In this document: piece after piece, positions 20,519-33,001 of the stretch
Layout of the letters: every line of letters starts with the position of its first letter
How positions within the stretch are numbered: position 1 is the stretch's first letter
Assembly: GCA_030686995.1 (NCBI GenBank)
Contig: CM060692.1
Span: 119,510,796-119,574,795, forward strand
Direction of reading: 5' to 3'
Length of the DNA: 64,000 bases
Source: Artemisia argyi
Lineage: Eukaryota > Streptophyta > Magnoliopsida > Asterales > Asteraceae
Notes under the pieces: model-generated
What the model was told of the DNA's origin: nothing
The model's input: the letters and a program-made list of their open reading frames with translations, nothing else
Databases searched by the model: none
Position numbers and translations under genes: made by a program

Positions 20519-21614
20519 CTTCACTAAAAATATTTAATCATAAATATTTTTAAACTATGTTATTTTACAACGAGTTAATATTTATCAAACACCGGTTCGT
20601 AACCCATTACAAATAACTACGTGAAGTTATTTTGGAATATATTAAGACACCCGAACAAATATCACCATACACGTGACATATCACATGTCATTTACAACAC
20701 GAATCTAAAACACCGATTACGATGTATTATTTAGGTCGCAAGTCGGAGGAATTTCATTGCTAGTCATAGCAATACACCATCACTTTTGAGCACCGTTGTG
20801 ATTACGCACCTTTCAGGTGAGTTCATGGGCCCACATTTTTAATTGTTTTTTAAACCCCGTGGGGAGATACATGCTATAAATCGAACACAAGTATTTTTCT
20901 GTATGTTATTATCACCTGATATTGCCTAAGTTGACACCCGTGCTACAAGTCCCTCATATCACGAACCTTAATCACTTGCGAGTGAGCGCGAATATAGTTG
21001 ATAGATCTATCGGAACGGCAACCCACCTCTGTCAAGGTGATCACTTGGCAGGAGGTGTGCTATATTCGAGGTATTATGGAAATTTGGCACATTTCCTGTC
21101 ACCGAGGGCCCCTTGTCATTTACATCCGCTGTGGTGTAGATGATTGTTATTATCTTTATGATATGTCAAATCAATGTTAAGGCTTGCGTTTCGTGAGGCT
21201 TAGGTGCAATATTACACCCGTTTATTCAAGACCTGTCTATCTTGGCTTGTTTATTTCAAATGCTTGACTTGTGTTCACACTATTACTATTTAAACTACTA
21301 TGGATTCACTCAACCTTTGTGTTGACTTTTTAAGCATGTTTATCTCAGGAAACTAGCAAGCATGGCGGCACGTTGCTAGCAAAGGGCACATGACCTCCCT
21401 TTTGAATTCAATAATTATATCATTCTTTACAAACTCATCACTTCTTTTGCTAAACAATTAACATTTTGGAAAAATGTTTGTAACTCTGAATATTTGAGTT
21501 TTCATGGAATGATATTGGTTATCTTTTGAATTGTTTTCTATGAGTATGACTGTGTACTATTGTAATGACCCCGATTAGACTTCCGCTGCTTATCAATTTT
21601 CGGGGTGTTACAGA

Positions 21615-21628
21615 TTGGCATCAGAGCC
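21615..21628 (+). promoter_or_regulatory. Element C primer-binding site
   Basis: TTGGCATCAGAGCC, two bases after the LTR end, complementary to the 3' end of initiator Met tRNA except for one base. Confidence 0.85.
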
Positions 21629-21866
21629 ATGGTTATAGAGAACCAAATGATTTTTCAAAACATTGGACTATAACCTCACCGGATTTTTAAACAAACTATT
21701 TATCACCAAAGTGCCCTCCGTGCCAGCGCTTGCCAACGATATGTTTTAAGGTTTGATTTTAGCACCCATTGCATTTAGCTCACTATGACACTACGATCAC
21801 TGTGCATGTAGCATTATGTAGACTAAATGACTTATATCACTGCTATTTTTGGGATATTACAGTACC

Positions 21867-23090
21867 ATGTCGCCCCCGGTTATTATTTTGTCCGACAGTG
21901 ACGACGTCGTGCCAGCATCATCCACTCACCTTACTATTGACCTATCTGACTATGACACCCATGACACCCGAGACACCCATGATTCTGACCATGACACCCA
22001 ACCTGTATCACCTGCTATACCATCTCCTGTTCCATCTGGAGACCCCTCTGCTGACACTGAGCCCTTTGAAGAGGGTGAGGTTGCTTCTACACCCATTGAT
22101 TCTTTTGCTATTCAGCCTCTCTTTCGTCCTGTCTGTGGACCTATGACACAGGGACAGTACCTTTATGATCAGTACCTGACATCTCAGCAGTTTCTTGGGG
22201 CTGATGATTGTCCTACACCACCTGCTAGTCACCACACCGGTTCAGATGCTGATGACGAGTCTTCTGACTCCGATACTTCTGACACTGCTGCTTCTATCCC
22301 ACCATCATCCCCGCTTGCACCGATTCGTCGGCGCAAGCGAGTGAGGATTCTTGAGCCCTATGAGCCTGAGCCTTTCGGTGAGTTGTTTCGATATCATGGG
22401 GGAGACTATACCCGCAAATGCACGGCTCGGAAGCAAGTCTGTATTTTGCCTGCTTCTACTGTTACACCACCTGTATCTACACATGTACCTACACCTGTAT
22501 CATCACCCATGTCTGTATTACCACCTGTTTCTATGCCATATCTGACACCTGTGGCATCACCAGCACCTCCACCATCACTTGTATCACCCCCACCTGAGCC
22601 ACATCCTTACATGCTACCTACCTACACCGCACCCCACACCTCCGAGATTTTGCCACCCATGCCACCACCTACGGTTTTCTACTCACAGACTACTACCATA
22701 CCGATACCATCACCTACTACATCACCTGTACCATCACCTGCTCCGACCGAGACCCCCACCTCACCTGGCATTCATAGATTGGTTGATGCTCATCGATGGT
22801 CATTTTTGTTAGACTACATACGTAGATGGAGATTGGTTGAGGGATCGCCTAGGGCTGCTGAGCTTGGAGATGGCTCTTCAACGATGTTACCGGTCACTGG
22901 GGAGCCGATACACCATACTATCCCTCTTTTGGCTACTAGATTAGTGAGACATGAGGATCGTCTTGATGAGCTGTTGAGCGTTATTGAGGATATGTCCTTG
23001 GAGAGGATTGAGTGTATGCAGGAGGAGGTCGAGAACCTCGTGGTACATAGGACAGCTTTAGAGATGGTATTTGAGATGATGGGGACATAG
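21867..23090 (+). CDS. Element C extra N-terminal ORF, Pro/Thr/Ser-rich with SUMO-interaction-like motif
   Basis: The ATG at 21,867 opens a 407-codon frame between the primer-binding site and gag. It begins MSPPVIILSDSDDVV: the VIIL core followed by acidic and serine residues fits the consensus of a SUMO-interacting motif. The next part is Asp/Thr-rich (DTHDTRDTHDSDHDTQ), then SDADDESSDSDTSD and a basic RRRKRVR patch. A long Pro/Ser/Thr-rich segment follows (about 195-300), and the C-terminus (about 340-407) is predicted helical with ERIECMQEEVENL. A second ORF at 23,162-23,368 (coiled-coil, MEHQAQELAESSSTIHTL) may be its continuation after a frameshift. No enzymatic domain is recognised. It may be a gag N-terminal extension or an accessory protein. 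Confidence 0.6.
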   Translation: MSPPVIILSDSDDVVPASSTHLTIDLSDYDTHDTRDTHDSDHDTQPVSPAIPSPVPSGDPSADTEPFEEGEVASTPIDSFAIQPLFRPVCGPMTQGQYLYDQYLTSQQFLGADDCPTPPASHHTGSDADDESSDSDTSDTAASIPPSSPLAPIRRRKRVRILEPYEPEPFGELFRYHGGDYTRKCTARKQVCILPASTVTPPVSTHVPTPVSSPMSVLPPVSMPYLTPVASPAPPPSLVSPPPEPHPYMLPTYTAPHTSEILPPMPPPTVFYSQTTTIPIPSPTTSPVPSPAPTETPTSPGIHRLVDAHRWSFLLDYIRRWRLVEGSPRAAELGDGSSTMLPVTGEPIHHTIPLLATRLVRHEDRLDELLSVIEDMSLERIECMQEEVENLVVHRTALEMVFEMMGT

Positions 23091-23756
23091 ATTTAGGAGG
23101 CACAGGCTACCTCACCAAGTTTGGTCATCGACTAGATATTCAGAGGCACGAGATAGATGTTTTGAGAGCGATTGCGGCCATCACACAGGAGATGATGGAG
23201 CATCAGGCACAGGAGTTAGCTGAATCTAGTTCTACCATCCACACACTTTCAACTACTATTGAGGAGATTCAGGCCCGTGAGAGATCCAGAGATATGGAGA
23301 TGTTAGAGATGATCAGGATAATCAGAGAGCTAGAGAGGAGATCAGGAGGCGCACCTGGACCTTCATAGATCTATGACATGTCATTACTTACAGAGACATC
23401 TTAACTTGCCGCCTGTGGCATTAATAATTGTTGTATCTTATTGTTTTGTAACAATGAATTCAAAAATTATTAAAACTTTATGTTGGTTACGATTGTAACG
23501 TATTGATATTGATTTATGACGTTCTAGTTGTTTGATCTTTTATTATGCTCCCATATTGAGATTCATTATAATTTCCATGTGTGTTGTTACATGTCATGAT
23601 GTTTATTTATGAATGATATGGTTTATGTATGTATTTATGGTGTGGTTGTGATATGTACTTTGTGATGATCTCGACTATTATGAGTTTGGCTACATTATTT
23701 CTCTTTATTATTGATGTTTGGGATTTGTACTTATGCACTTGCGATTTTATAGAGTT

Positions 23757-24715
23757 ATGGCCCCAAGGAAAACCGCTACTGCGACTTCATCACCCACTAT
23801 GACCCAGGCTGCTATAAGAAAGTTGGTTGCTGACAGTGTTGCTGCAGCTTTAGAAGAGCAGGCTGCTGCAATGGCACGAACTAGTAGCAATAACGAGCCA
23901 CTGCTGAGAGCGAGTCCGCTGCGACTCGGAAGTGTACCTATAAGGACTTCATAGCTTGTAAACCATCTTACTTCAAAGGGACTGAAGGATTGACAGAGCT
24001 TGCTTGATGGTTTGAGCGAACTGAGACTGTGTTTGTGAGAAGCGGTTGTGCCGCTGAGAGCCGAGTCTCGTTTGCTACTGGAACATTGTTGGAAGACGCG
24101 TTGTCTTGGTGGAATGCAACTGCTCAGAAGATAGGTGCAGAAGAGGCCTATCAGATTACCTGGGCTGATTTTAAGGAAAAGATGCTGAAGAAGTTCTGCC
24201 CTAGAGGCGAGATCAAGAAGTTGGAAGATGAGTTTCATACGTTGGTTGTGAAAGGAAATGATCTCAGGGCTTACGATAGGAGATTTCAGGAGCTTGCCAC
24301 ACTTTGCCCTTCAAAGGTTCCCGATTTGGAAAAGTTGTTGGAAAGATACATTGAGGGATTACCCAGGAGCATTGAGGGAAACGTCACCTCGTCAAAGCCT
24401 CAATCTTTGGAGGAAGCAATGTCTATTGCCTAAAGACTGCTAGACCGGGAGATTAAGCGTAACTCTGCTCAGGGGAACAATGATCACAAAAGGAAGTTTG
24501 ATGATCGAAGGACAAACAACAACAACAACAGCAGCAGCAGCAACAACAACAACAACAGCAACAACAACCGAAACCCCAACCATAACTATCACCATGACAG
24601 AAACACCTACCACAACCAACAGAATCGATGACAGGAAGCTGTCAGAGCTTATGTCGCCGCACCAGTTAAGGATGCTAGGTATGCTGGACCTCTTCCATTC
24701 TGTGACAAGTGTAAG
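23757..24715 (+). pseudogene. Element C gag (capsid), disabled
   Basis: The ATG at 23,757 starts MAPRKTATAT. A frameshift near 23,905 moves into the frame that runs through pol. Capsid-like retrotransposon gag motifs follow: SWWNATAQKIG, ITWADFKEKMLKKFCPRGE, KLEDEFHTLVVKGND, LCPSKVPDLEKLLERYIEGLP. In-frame stops lie at 24,005, 24,431 and 24,629. An Asn/Ser run (CAACAACAACAGCAGCAGC-type) lies near 24,518-24,570. Gag would form the virus-like particle in the cytoplasm. Confidence 0.88.
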
Positions 24716-26707
24716 ATGCATCACAATGGACCCTGCTATGCTAAGTGTGGGAAATGTTCAAGGACTGGACATAAGACACAAGATTGCAAGGCGACAGGAG
24801 CTAACTTGCAACCCGTGGCTGTAGTATGCCATGCTTGTGGAGAGAAAGGACACTACAGGCGTCAGTGCCCTAACAAGGACAACAATGCACGTGGGAGAGC
24901 ATACGTGCTGGGAGATGGAAATGTCCAGCAAGATCCGAACGTAGTTACGGGTACGTTCTTTCTTAACAACCACCTCGTTAAAGTTTTATTTGATTCCGGA
25001 GCCGATCAAAGTTTTGTATCTATTTCTCTTGCACCCCTGCTTAATATTACTCCCACCCAACTAGACACCACATATGAGATTGAACTAGCCGATGGAAAGC
25101 TAGTGAGCACTAACACTATACTCCGAGGTTGCACCCTACGACTATTAGACACCCCATTTGCCTATGACCTTATGCCTATTAGACTTGGTAGTTTCGACGT
25201 CGTTGTAGGAATGGATTGGTTATCCGAGAACCGCACTAAGATCATTTGTGACGAAAAGGTCGTTCACATCCCCCTGAACAACGAAACCCTGATTGTTCGC
25301 GAAGAGCGAAGTAAGATACGTTTGAGCATCGTTTCTTGTGTCAAGGTTGTGAAGTACATCGAACGAGGATGTCAAGTCTTTTTAGCTCAAGTCACCGAGA
25401 AGAAGTCGGAAGAGAAGCGACTCGAGGATGTGCCAGTAGTCAGGAACTTTCTAGAAGTTTTCCCCGAGGACTTGCCTGGCCTTCCGCCGACTTGTCAAGT
25501 GGAATTTCAAATTGACTTGATGCCAGGAGCAGCACCCGTAGCACAAGCACCCTATAGGCTAGCACCGTCGAAAATGAAGGAGTTATCTGGACAATTAGAG
25601 GAATTGTCGGATAAAGGATTTATTCGCCCAAGTTCATCATCGTGGGGAGCCCCGGTGTTGTTTGTAAAGAAGAAGGATGGAACCTTCAGGATGTGTATCG
25701 ATTATCGTGAGTTGAACAAGCTAACGGTTAAGAATCGATATCCGTTGCCAAGGATTGACGATTTGTTTGATCAACTGCAAGGATCGAGTGTCTACTCAAA
25801 GATTGATTTGAGATCAGGTTATCACCAACTGAGAGTTAGGGAAGAAGACATCCCTAAGACGGCTTTCAGGACAAGATATGGTCACTACGAATTCCAAGTA
25901 ATGCCATTCGGTCTAACAAATGCACCCGCTGTATTTATGGACTTAATGAATCGAGTGTGCAAACCCTATTTGGATAAGTTTGTGATTGTATTCATCGATG
26001 ATATCCTTATTTACTCACGTAGTAAGGAAGAGCACGCAGAACACTTGAAGTCTATACTAACACTGCTCAGAGAAGAGAAATTATACGCCAAATTTTCCAA
26101 GTGTGATTTTTGGATTGAGAAAGTACAATTTCTTGGGCATGTTATCGACAGTAAGGGTATTCATGTTGATCCCGCCAAGATCGAAGCTGTTAAAAATTGG
26201 GCGTCACCAACGAGTCCTACCGAGATACGCCAATTTTTAGGTCTTGACGGATATTATCGGAGATTTATTGAAGGTTTTTCAAGGATTGCTAAACCTTTGA
26301 CTGAGTTAACACAGAAGAAGAAGAAGTTTGAATGGGGAGAGGAACAAGAATCGGCATTTCAGTTTTTGAAGCAGAAGCTTTGTGAAGCACCGATATTAGC
26401 ACTACCCGAAGGAAGTGAGGACTTCGTGGTATATTGTGACGCATCAATCCAAGGTTTGGGTGCCGTATTGATGCAGAGACTTAAAGTAATTGCTTACGCT
26501 TCTAGACAACTTAAACCCCACGAGGAGAACTACACTACTCATGATCTAGAATTAGGAGCGGTGGTATTCGCTCTTAAGATCTGGAGACACTACCTATATG
26601 GAACCAAGTGTACGGTTTTCACCGATCACAAGAGTCTTCAGCACATTTTAGATCAAAAGGAGTTGAACATGAGGCAACGTAGATGGCTAGAGTTACTAAG
26701 TGACTAA
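24716..26707 (+). pseudogene. Element C pol, first part: zinc knuckles, protease, reverse transcriptase, RNase H
   Basis: A 663-codon open stretch. Two CCHC knuckles lie at about residues 11-24 ([14 protein letters not shown]) and 38-51 ([14 protein letters not shown]). The aspartic protease has [11 protein letters not shown] near 91-101. Reverse transcriptase carries [20 protein letters not shown] and the catalytic FIDDILIYS. RNase H has [15 protein letters not shown] and [11 protein letters not shown]. All key residues of these parts are visible. A stop at 26,705-26,707 cuts off the end of RNase H and the integrase, which continue in the same frame. Confidence 0.95.
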
Positions 26708-28281
26708 GATTGTGAGATCCGTTATCACCCGGGGAAGGCAAACATTGTAGCAGATGCCTTGAGTCGGAAGGAACGACTTAGACCCCTTAGAGTTAGATCA
26801 TTGGGTATGACAATTAGATCACCACTTCCGTCTCAAATTCTTGAAGTTCAAGCTGAGGCCCTTAAGGAAGAGAACAGACCGCACGAGAAGATTTACGGCA
26901 TGCTAGAAAGCACGAATGGATTTGTCAAGAAACCAGATGGAAGGCTGTGTTTCAAGGACAGAAGTTGGATTCCATTGTATGGAGGAATACGAGACCTCAT
27001 CATGCACGAGTCTCATAAGTCTAAATATTCCATTCATCCTGGTTCAGATAAGATGTATCAAGATTTAAAGAAGTTGTATTGGTGGCCAAACATGAAAGCT
27101 GACATTGCAGAGTATGTCGGTAAGTGTTTGACCTACTCAAGAGTAAAAGCTGAACATCAAAAACCATCCGGTCTTTTGGTTCAACCCGAGCTACCAATGT
27201 GGAAATGGGAAAGGATTACAATGGACTTCATTACGAAATTACCCAAGACATCGAGTGGGTTGGATACAATTTGGGTTATTGTCGACCGTCTCACGAAGTC
27301 AGCGCACTTCTTACCAATCAAAGAGACTGATGATATGGACGTTCTTGCACGTTTGTACCTTAAGGAGATAGTTTCCCGGCATGGAGTGCCGATTTCTATT
27401 ATCTCCGACCTAGACAGCCGTTTTACGTCTAACTTTTGGCGATCTTTACAGAAAGCCTTGGGAACTAAGTTAGATCCATCCACAGACTGATGGTCAAAGT
27501 GAAAGGACTATACAGACCCTAGAGGACATGCTTAGGGCATGTGTGATTGATTTTGGAAAAACCGTTAGCAGAATTTTCATACAACAACAGTTATCACGAT
27601 AGCATTAAGGCTGCACCGTTTGAAGCACTTTATGGAAGAAAGTGTAGATCACCAGTTTGTTGGGCTGAGATTGGAGATGTACAACTCTCAGGTCCCGAGT
27701 TGATTCTTGAAACCACTGAGAAAATAGTGAAGATTAGGCAACGATTACAAGCTGCCAGGGATCGGCAAAAGAGTTATGCCGATGTGCGAAGGAAACCAAT
27801 AGAGTTTCAAGTTGGAGACAAGGTCATACTTAAGGTATCACCTTGGAAAGGGATGATTAGGTTTGGAAAACGTGGAAAACTAAACCCAAGATACGTTGGA
27901 CCCTTCGAGATCATTGAAAGGATCGGTCCCGTGGCTTACAAACTTAAACTACCTGAGGAACTCAGTAGAGTACACAACACCTTCCACGTGTCAAATTTGA
28001 AAAAGTGTTTATAAGATGAAACACTTGTGATTCCGTTGAAAGAGATCAAAATCGACGATAAGTTGAACTTTATTGAGGAACCCGTTGAGATTATGGATAG
28101 GGAGGTCGAACGACTTAAGCATAGTCGCATTCCCATTGTTAAGGTCAGATGGAACTCTAAGAGAGGACCCGAGTACACATGGGAGCGCGAGGATCAAATG
28201 CATGCCAAATACCCACGACTATTTGATGAGACAACCCCGAGCACCGATTCAACTTTGGAATCCGGGATGAATCCAATCTAA
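26708..28281 (+). pseudogene. Element C integrase and chromodomain, disabled
   Basis: The frame continues through [15 protein letters not shown] into integrase. The HHCC zinc site is present except that the last cysteine is tyrosine ([10 protein letters not shown] instead of C..C). The core shows MDFITKLPK and [14 protein letters not shown] frameshift/deletion near 27,474 removes about five codons before [11 protein letters not shown]. The GPY-like segment ([23 protein letters not shown]) ends in a stop at 28,012-28,014, just before a chromodomain-like tail (VKVRWNSKRGPEYTWERED). The chromodomain of such elements targets chromatin for insertion. Not functional as it stands. Confidence 0.93.
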
Positions 28282-28292
28282 CGGGTGGGTAC
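28280..28292 (+). promoter_or_regulatory. Element C polypurine tract
   Basis: AACGGGTGGGTAC directly before the 3' LTR start TGTAATACACC; weakly purine-rich but in the right place. Confidence 0.6.
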
Positions 28293-28536
28293 TGTAATAC
28301 ACCGTAAAATCCCAGGTCATTTATTAATGCTAATTATCGACACTATTCTAAACTAAGCCATTTTTGCGGGCTAATTTAAAATTTTTATATGAGACACTGT
28401 TTATTTGACAACCGATTGTTTAGAACACCGTTTGTTTGACACCCGATTATGTTTTGTCACTCTTGGATGTCACCCAATGAGGTTAACACCGGTAACTCCC
28501 ACTTGCGACCCGACACCCCATTTGAACACCGAGAAA

Positions 28537-28622
<86 letters not shown>

Positions 28623-30322
28623 CATTATGTATATATTAACTTTTACAAATTATTAATACTATATATATATGGGTATATATATACGTATGACGACACCGTT
28701 TATACATTTTTGGTTTTCACGAACCGACACCGACTCCAAAATTAATTTCACAATATTACGAACCACCGACACCCCGTCATTTTTGGGCCGACCACAAGCC
28801 CACACTATTTCTTTCTTTTTCTTTGACTTACTTGGGCCGAATCACCCCCTCCACAAGCCCACACGATTTACTTTTCTTTTGTTTCATTTTGAGCCGAAAG
28901 CTTGCCAAGCCCACTCGGCTTGTTATGTTTTCTTTTGCGAAGCATGCTACACGAAACCAAACCGCCACCTTTGTTTCTTAACTTGGTTTCCCACAACTCA
29001 ACACAAACATCCCATCTCACTTTGACTTTGTTTCATGAGACAAGGAGCCACCTTTGAGCCGTCAAACCTTTGGACAAACACAAAACCCACCTTCGATCCA
29101 TTAACCTTTGGATCGAATGTTTCACAAAACACCAACACAACATAAACAATACATTTAGTACACAATAGCACCTAAAGCTCACCACTTCTACTCGATTTGA
29201 CAAGCCTTTGGAGACTAGACAACCTTGTCGAGTGTGAAATGATCACTCGGTGGTGTTGTGTATCTTGGGGACATTCGAACCACCCTCACCCCCTATAAAA
29301 GCCACATTAAATGCCATAAGTCTCACACACTCTCAAGACCACCAAAGCTTCAAAGCACAAAACTCTTTCTTTTCTTTCTTGGTTGTTGTCGAGAAGACTT
29401 AGGCGCACGAGCATAGTTCGAGTTAAGGAGTATTGGGTTATAACAAGCAAGGTTTTGGGATAAGGAAGAGCTCTCGGGTCTAGACGTTTTGCTTGCTCCC
29501 AACTCGTACACACGATCTCATCACCACCAATTTTTGGTGTTGTAAGTGTTATTCACCCTTTTCATTTCGTATGTTAATTTCATGCATATCACGCATATTC
29601 ATCACACGACACACACAATATTCTTTTGTTACACTTATAACTATAGTATTCACACGCCTCGACACCCTTGAGGAAAGGACTCATCATTTGTTATTTATAC
29701 GTACAACATACATATATTATTCGACACCCTAATTCCTTGGATCCCACTTAATCAAATCAACGAAACATGCAAACCTTATACGTTTTTATACCACGAAAAC
29801 TAAGCCAAAACTGTATCCTAGTCGAGCCATGATTTAAGCAAAATAGAACACATCTTTGGTCTTTAAACGGGCTAACGAGCCCATTAAGTTTTTCAAAGGG
29901 AAAATTCGGTGTAATGTTTAGAAATAACGAGAGGTATAAAAACAAGTTTTAAGGAAGTTTTGTAAGTAATAATCACCACTTCTATTGTACCAAAAAGTTT
30001 GGCTTTCGAAAATTACATCAAGGACTATTTTTGCAAAAGTCCCACGTTAAGGGACTAAAACCATCAAAAAAACAAACTATCAAACTAACTTTGACAAAAC
30101 CAAATTCTAAAAAGAAGTTGAGGGTAGAAATGGTATTTTTCAAAAGTTTGGGGAAAAAAATGTAAAAAAAGTTCAAAAAGGACCATATTGTAATTATTTC
30201 TAACCAAAGGGTAAAAAGTGTAACTTTAATAAAGTTAAAGGTTAAATATGACAAGGTATTTTATCATTAATTATTTCATGTAATTTGATTTTTATATAAG
30301 TACATATATTTTTGTAACTTTA

Positions 30323-30406
<84 letters not shown>

Positions 30407-31502
30407 CTTCACTAAAAATATTTAATCATAAATATTTTTAAACTATGTTATTTTACAACGAGTTAATATTTATCAAACACCGGTTCGTAACCCATTACAA
30501 ATAACTACGTGAAGTTATTTTGGAATATATTAAGACATCCGAACAAATATCACCGTACACGTGACATATCACATGTCATTTACAACACGAATCTAAAACA
30601 CCGATTACAATGTATTATTTAGGTCGCAAGTCGGAGGAATTTCATTGCTAGTCATAGCAATACACCATCACTTTTGAGCACCGTTGTGATTACGCACCTT
30701 TCAGGTGAGTTCATGGTCCCACATTTTTAATTGTTTTTTAAACCCCGTGGGGAGATACATGCTATAAATCGAACACAAGTATTTTTCTGTATGCTATCAT
30801 CACCTGATATTGCCTAAGTTGACACCCGTGCTACAAGTCCCTCATATCACGAACCTTAATCACTTGCGAGTGAGAGCGAATATAGTTGATAGATCTATCG
30901 GAACGGCAACCCACCTCTGTCAAGGTGATCACTTGGCAGGAGGTGTGCTATATTCGAGGTATTATGGAAATTTGGCACATTTCCTGTCACCGAGGGCCCC
31001 TTGTCATTTACATCCGCTGTGGTGTAGATGATTGTTATTATCTTTATGATATGCCAAATCTATGTTAAAGCTTGCGTTTCGTGAGGCTTAGGTGCAATAT
31101 TACACCCGTTTATTCAAGACCTGTCTATCTTGGCTTGTTTATTTCAAATGCTTGACTTGTGTTCACACTATTACTATTTAAACTACTATGGATTCACTCA
31201 ACCTTTGTGTTGACTTTTTAAGCATGTTTATCTCAGGAAACTAGCAAGCATGGCGGCACGGAGCTGGCAAAGGGCACAGGACCTCCCTTTTGATTTCAAT
31301 AATTATATCATTCTTTACAAACTCATCACTTCTTTTGCTAAACAATTAACATTTTGGAAAAATGTTTGTAACTCTGAATATTTGAGTTTTCATGGAATGA
31401 TATTGGTTATCTTTTGAATTGTTTTCTATGAGTATGACTGTGTACTAAACTGTAATAACCCCGATTAGACTTCCGCTGCTTATCAATTTTCGGGGTGTTA
31501 CA
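28293..31502 (+). repeat. Element C 3' LTR
   Basis: 3,210 bp, ending at the target duplication CGTGA. It lacks a short stretch near 28,459 present in the 5' LTR and has shorter or longer (TA)n tracts at 28,542-28,620 and 30,326-30,405. Confidence 0.95.
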
Positions 31503-31507
31503 CGTGA

Positions 31508-31719
31508 CGCCGTCAAGCACTGTTTCCAGCTTAATTTGGAGACTTTGCCGTTTTCTTCACTTTTTCGCTCCAAAAACGTCTAAAATGCTTCATTTTCCAA
31601 ATTTCTTCTCTAAAGTACCTAAAATGACAAAAGGAACGATTTGGGACAATATTTGATCAAATAATCTCGTCTTTGGGCTTAAATGACCCTCTAAAAGTGG
31701 CACACTTTTCGCTTCATCA
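31508..31719 (-). repeat. Element B 3' LTR, remaining part
   Basis: Continues the LTR from 18,375 and ends CGCTTCATCA; matches 44,281-44,493. Confidence 0.92.
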
Positions 31720-32377
31720 AATATCCCTACACTTAGGATTTGCTTGTCCTCAAGCAAATGAGCTTTTATTCTAATCAAAATACAAGTTAGGGGTCATTTA
31801 ACACTAATATAAAAGTAATTACAACACATGATCGTTCTACCTTAATCAAAACAAGCACGGAGTTTATATACTAGCACCTCACAAATAGTGTTTGAATACT
31901 CTCATCTCTTGGGTGTCATAAAACAAAATATAACTAATGGAAATGGAAAAATATCACTCACCACCTGTCATAGCAAATAGACTACCATAGGCTTGGGAAA
32001 GGATCAAAAACCTCCGCCACTTGGCGTAAGCACCTAGGAAAACTATCAAAGAGGGATTTTTAAAGGGTTATAACGTTAGGTGTAGGAGTACGGAAAACAC
32101 GGTTTTGTTGGATAAATGGATATTTTACTGGTGGCAAGTTAATTGTCTTAGTTAACTACATGTATAATGAGGCGTTGCTAAGCCAAGACTCGACTCAACT
32201 TGAACTAACTACGACTCTTTTTGGAATTTTTTCAAGACACTATTTGACTTAAACATAAATAAAAGAAATGGATGGTAGCCCGTATGTTTTTCTCTTTTCC
32301 TTTTTCTATATATATATATATATTTTTTTTCATTTTAATTTTTTTTTTCTTTTTTTTATTTTTTTTTAACTTTTTTC

Positions 32378-32425
<48 letters not shown>

Positions 32426-32996
32426 TCATACACTTTTACTCTACCATCCAAAATAATACATCAAAGAGAGCTCGTTTCCTCCCTACACTTGAACTTTTAC
32501 ATAAATCAAAATAAAGACTCAAATCAAGATAATCGAAACATTTGGAATACTTTAAACCATTAATGCACATATGGGGGTAATAAATGATGTTCTTCCCCAT
32601 TACTCCATTACACTAGTACTTTACCCATAAGTCCCAATCTTCCCAAAACAATATGTACAAGATATGACTCGATTTAGCAACCATGTAATCAATTAGACAA
32701 GTAACAAAGGGTTTAAACAAATAACAATAATGCACTAAAGATGAGTACGTACAAGGAAGGCTAAGACGATTTGGATGTACATTTGGGGTGGATTGTAAAC
32801 AAATTCTTCCTTTAAGTAAAATGCTTAAAGTTAGAAACGTAAAAGATAGGCTTGGAGGGGTGTACTAGGGGTATCATGTACTAAAAATGAGTACAACGCA
32901 AAGGTGTGGAAGAATTACTTGACCAGTGAAGTCAATGTAATTATATAAAACACATGTGTAAAAACATGGGTTATCCTAATGCCTCTTATCATGTAG
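31720..32996 (-). other. Element B internal 3' region (non-coding) with T-rich tract
   Basis: Minus-strand features match the non-coding 3' half of A and D. These are the CTAAGTGTAGGG polypurine-like motif next to the LTR, the GCTTGAGGACAAGC hairpin (31,740 region) and AAGTGTAGGGAGG near 32,482. A T-rich tract at 32,322-32,424 is flanked by GGATGGTAG (32,268) and CTACCATCC (32,441). No gene. Confidence 0.75.
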
Positions 32997-33001
32997 TAAA
33001 T

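Noticed and set aside
24440..24824. Thr/Val-rich frames over the CAA/CAG run
   Set aside because: Out-of-frame readings of the Asn/Ser run at the end of gag in element C.
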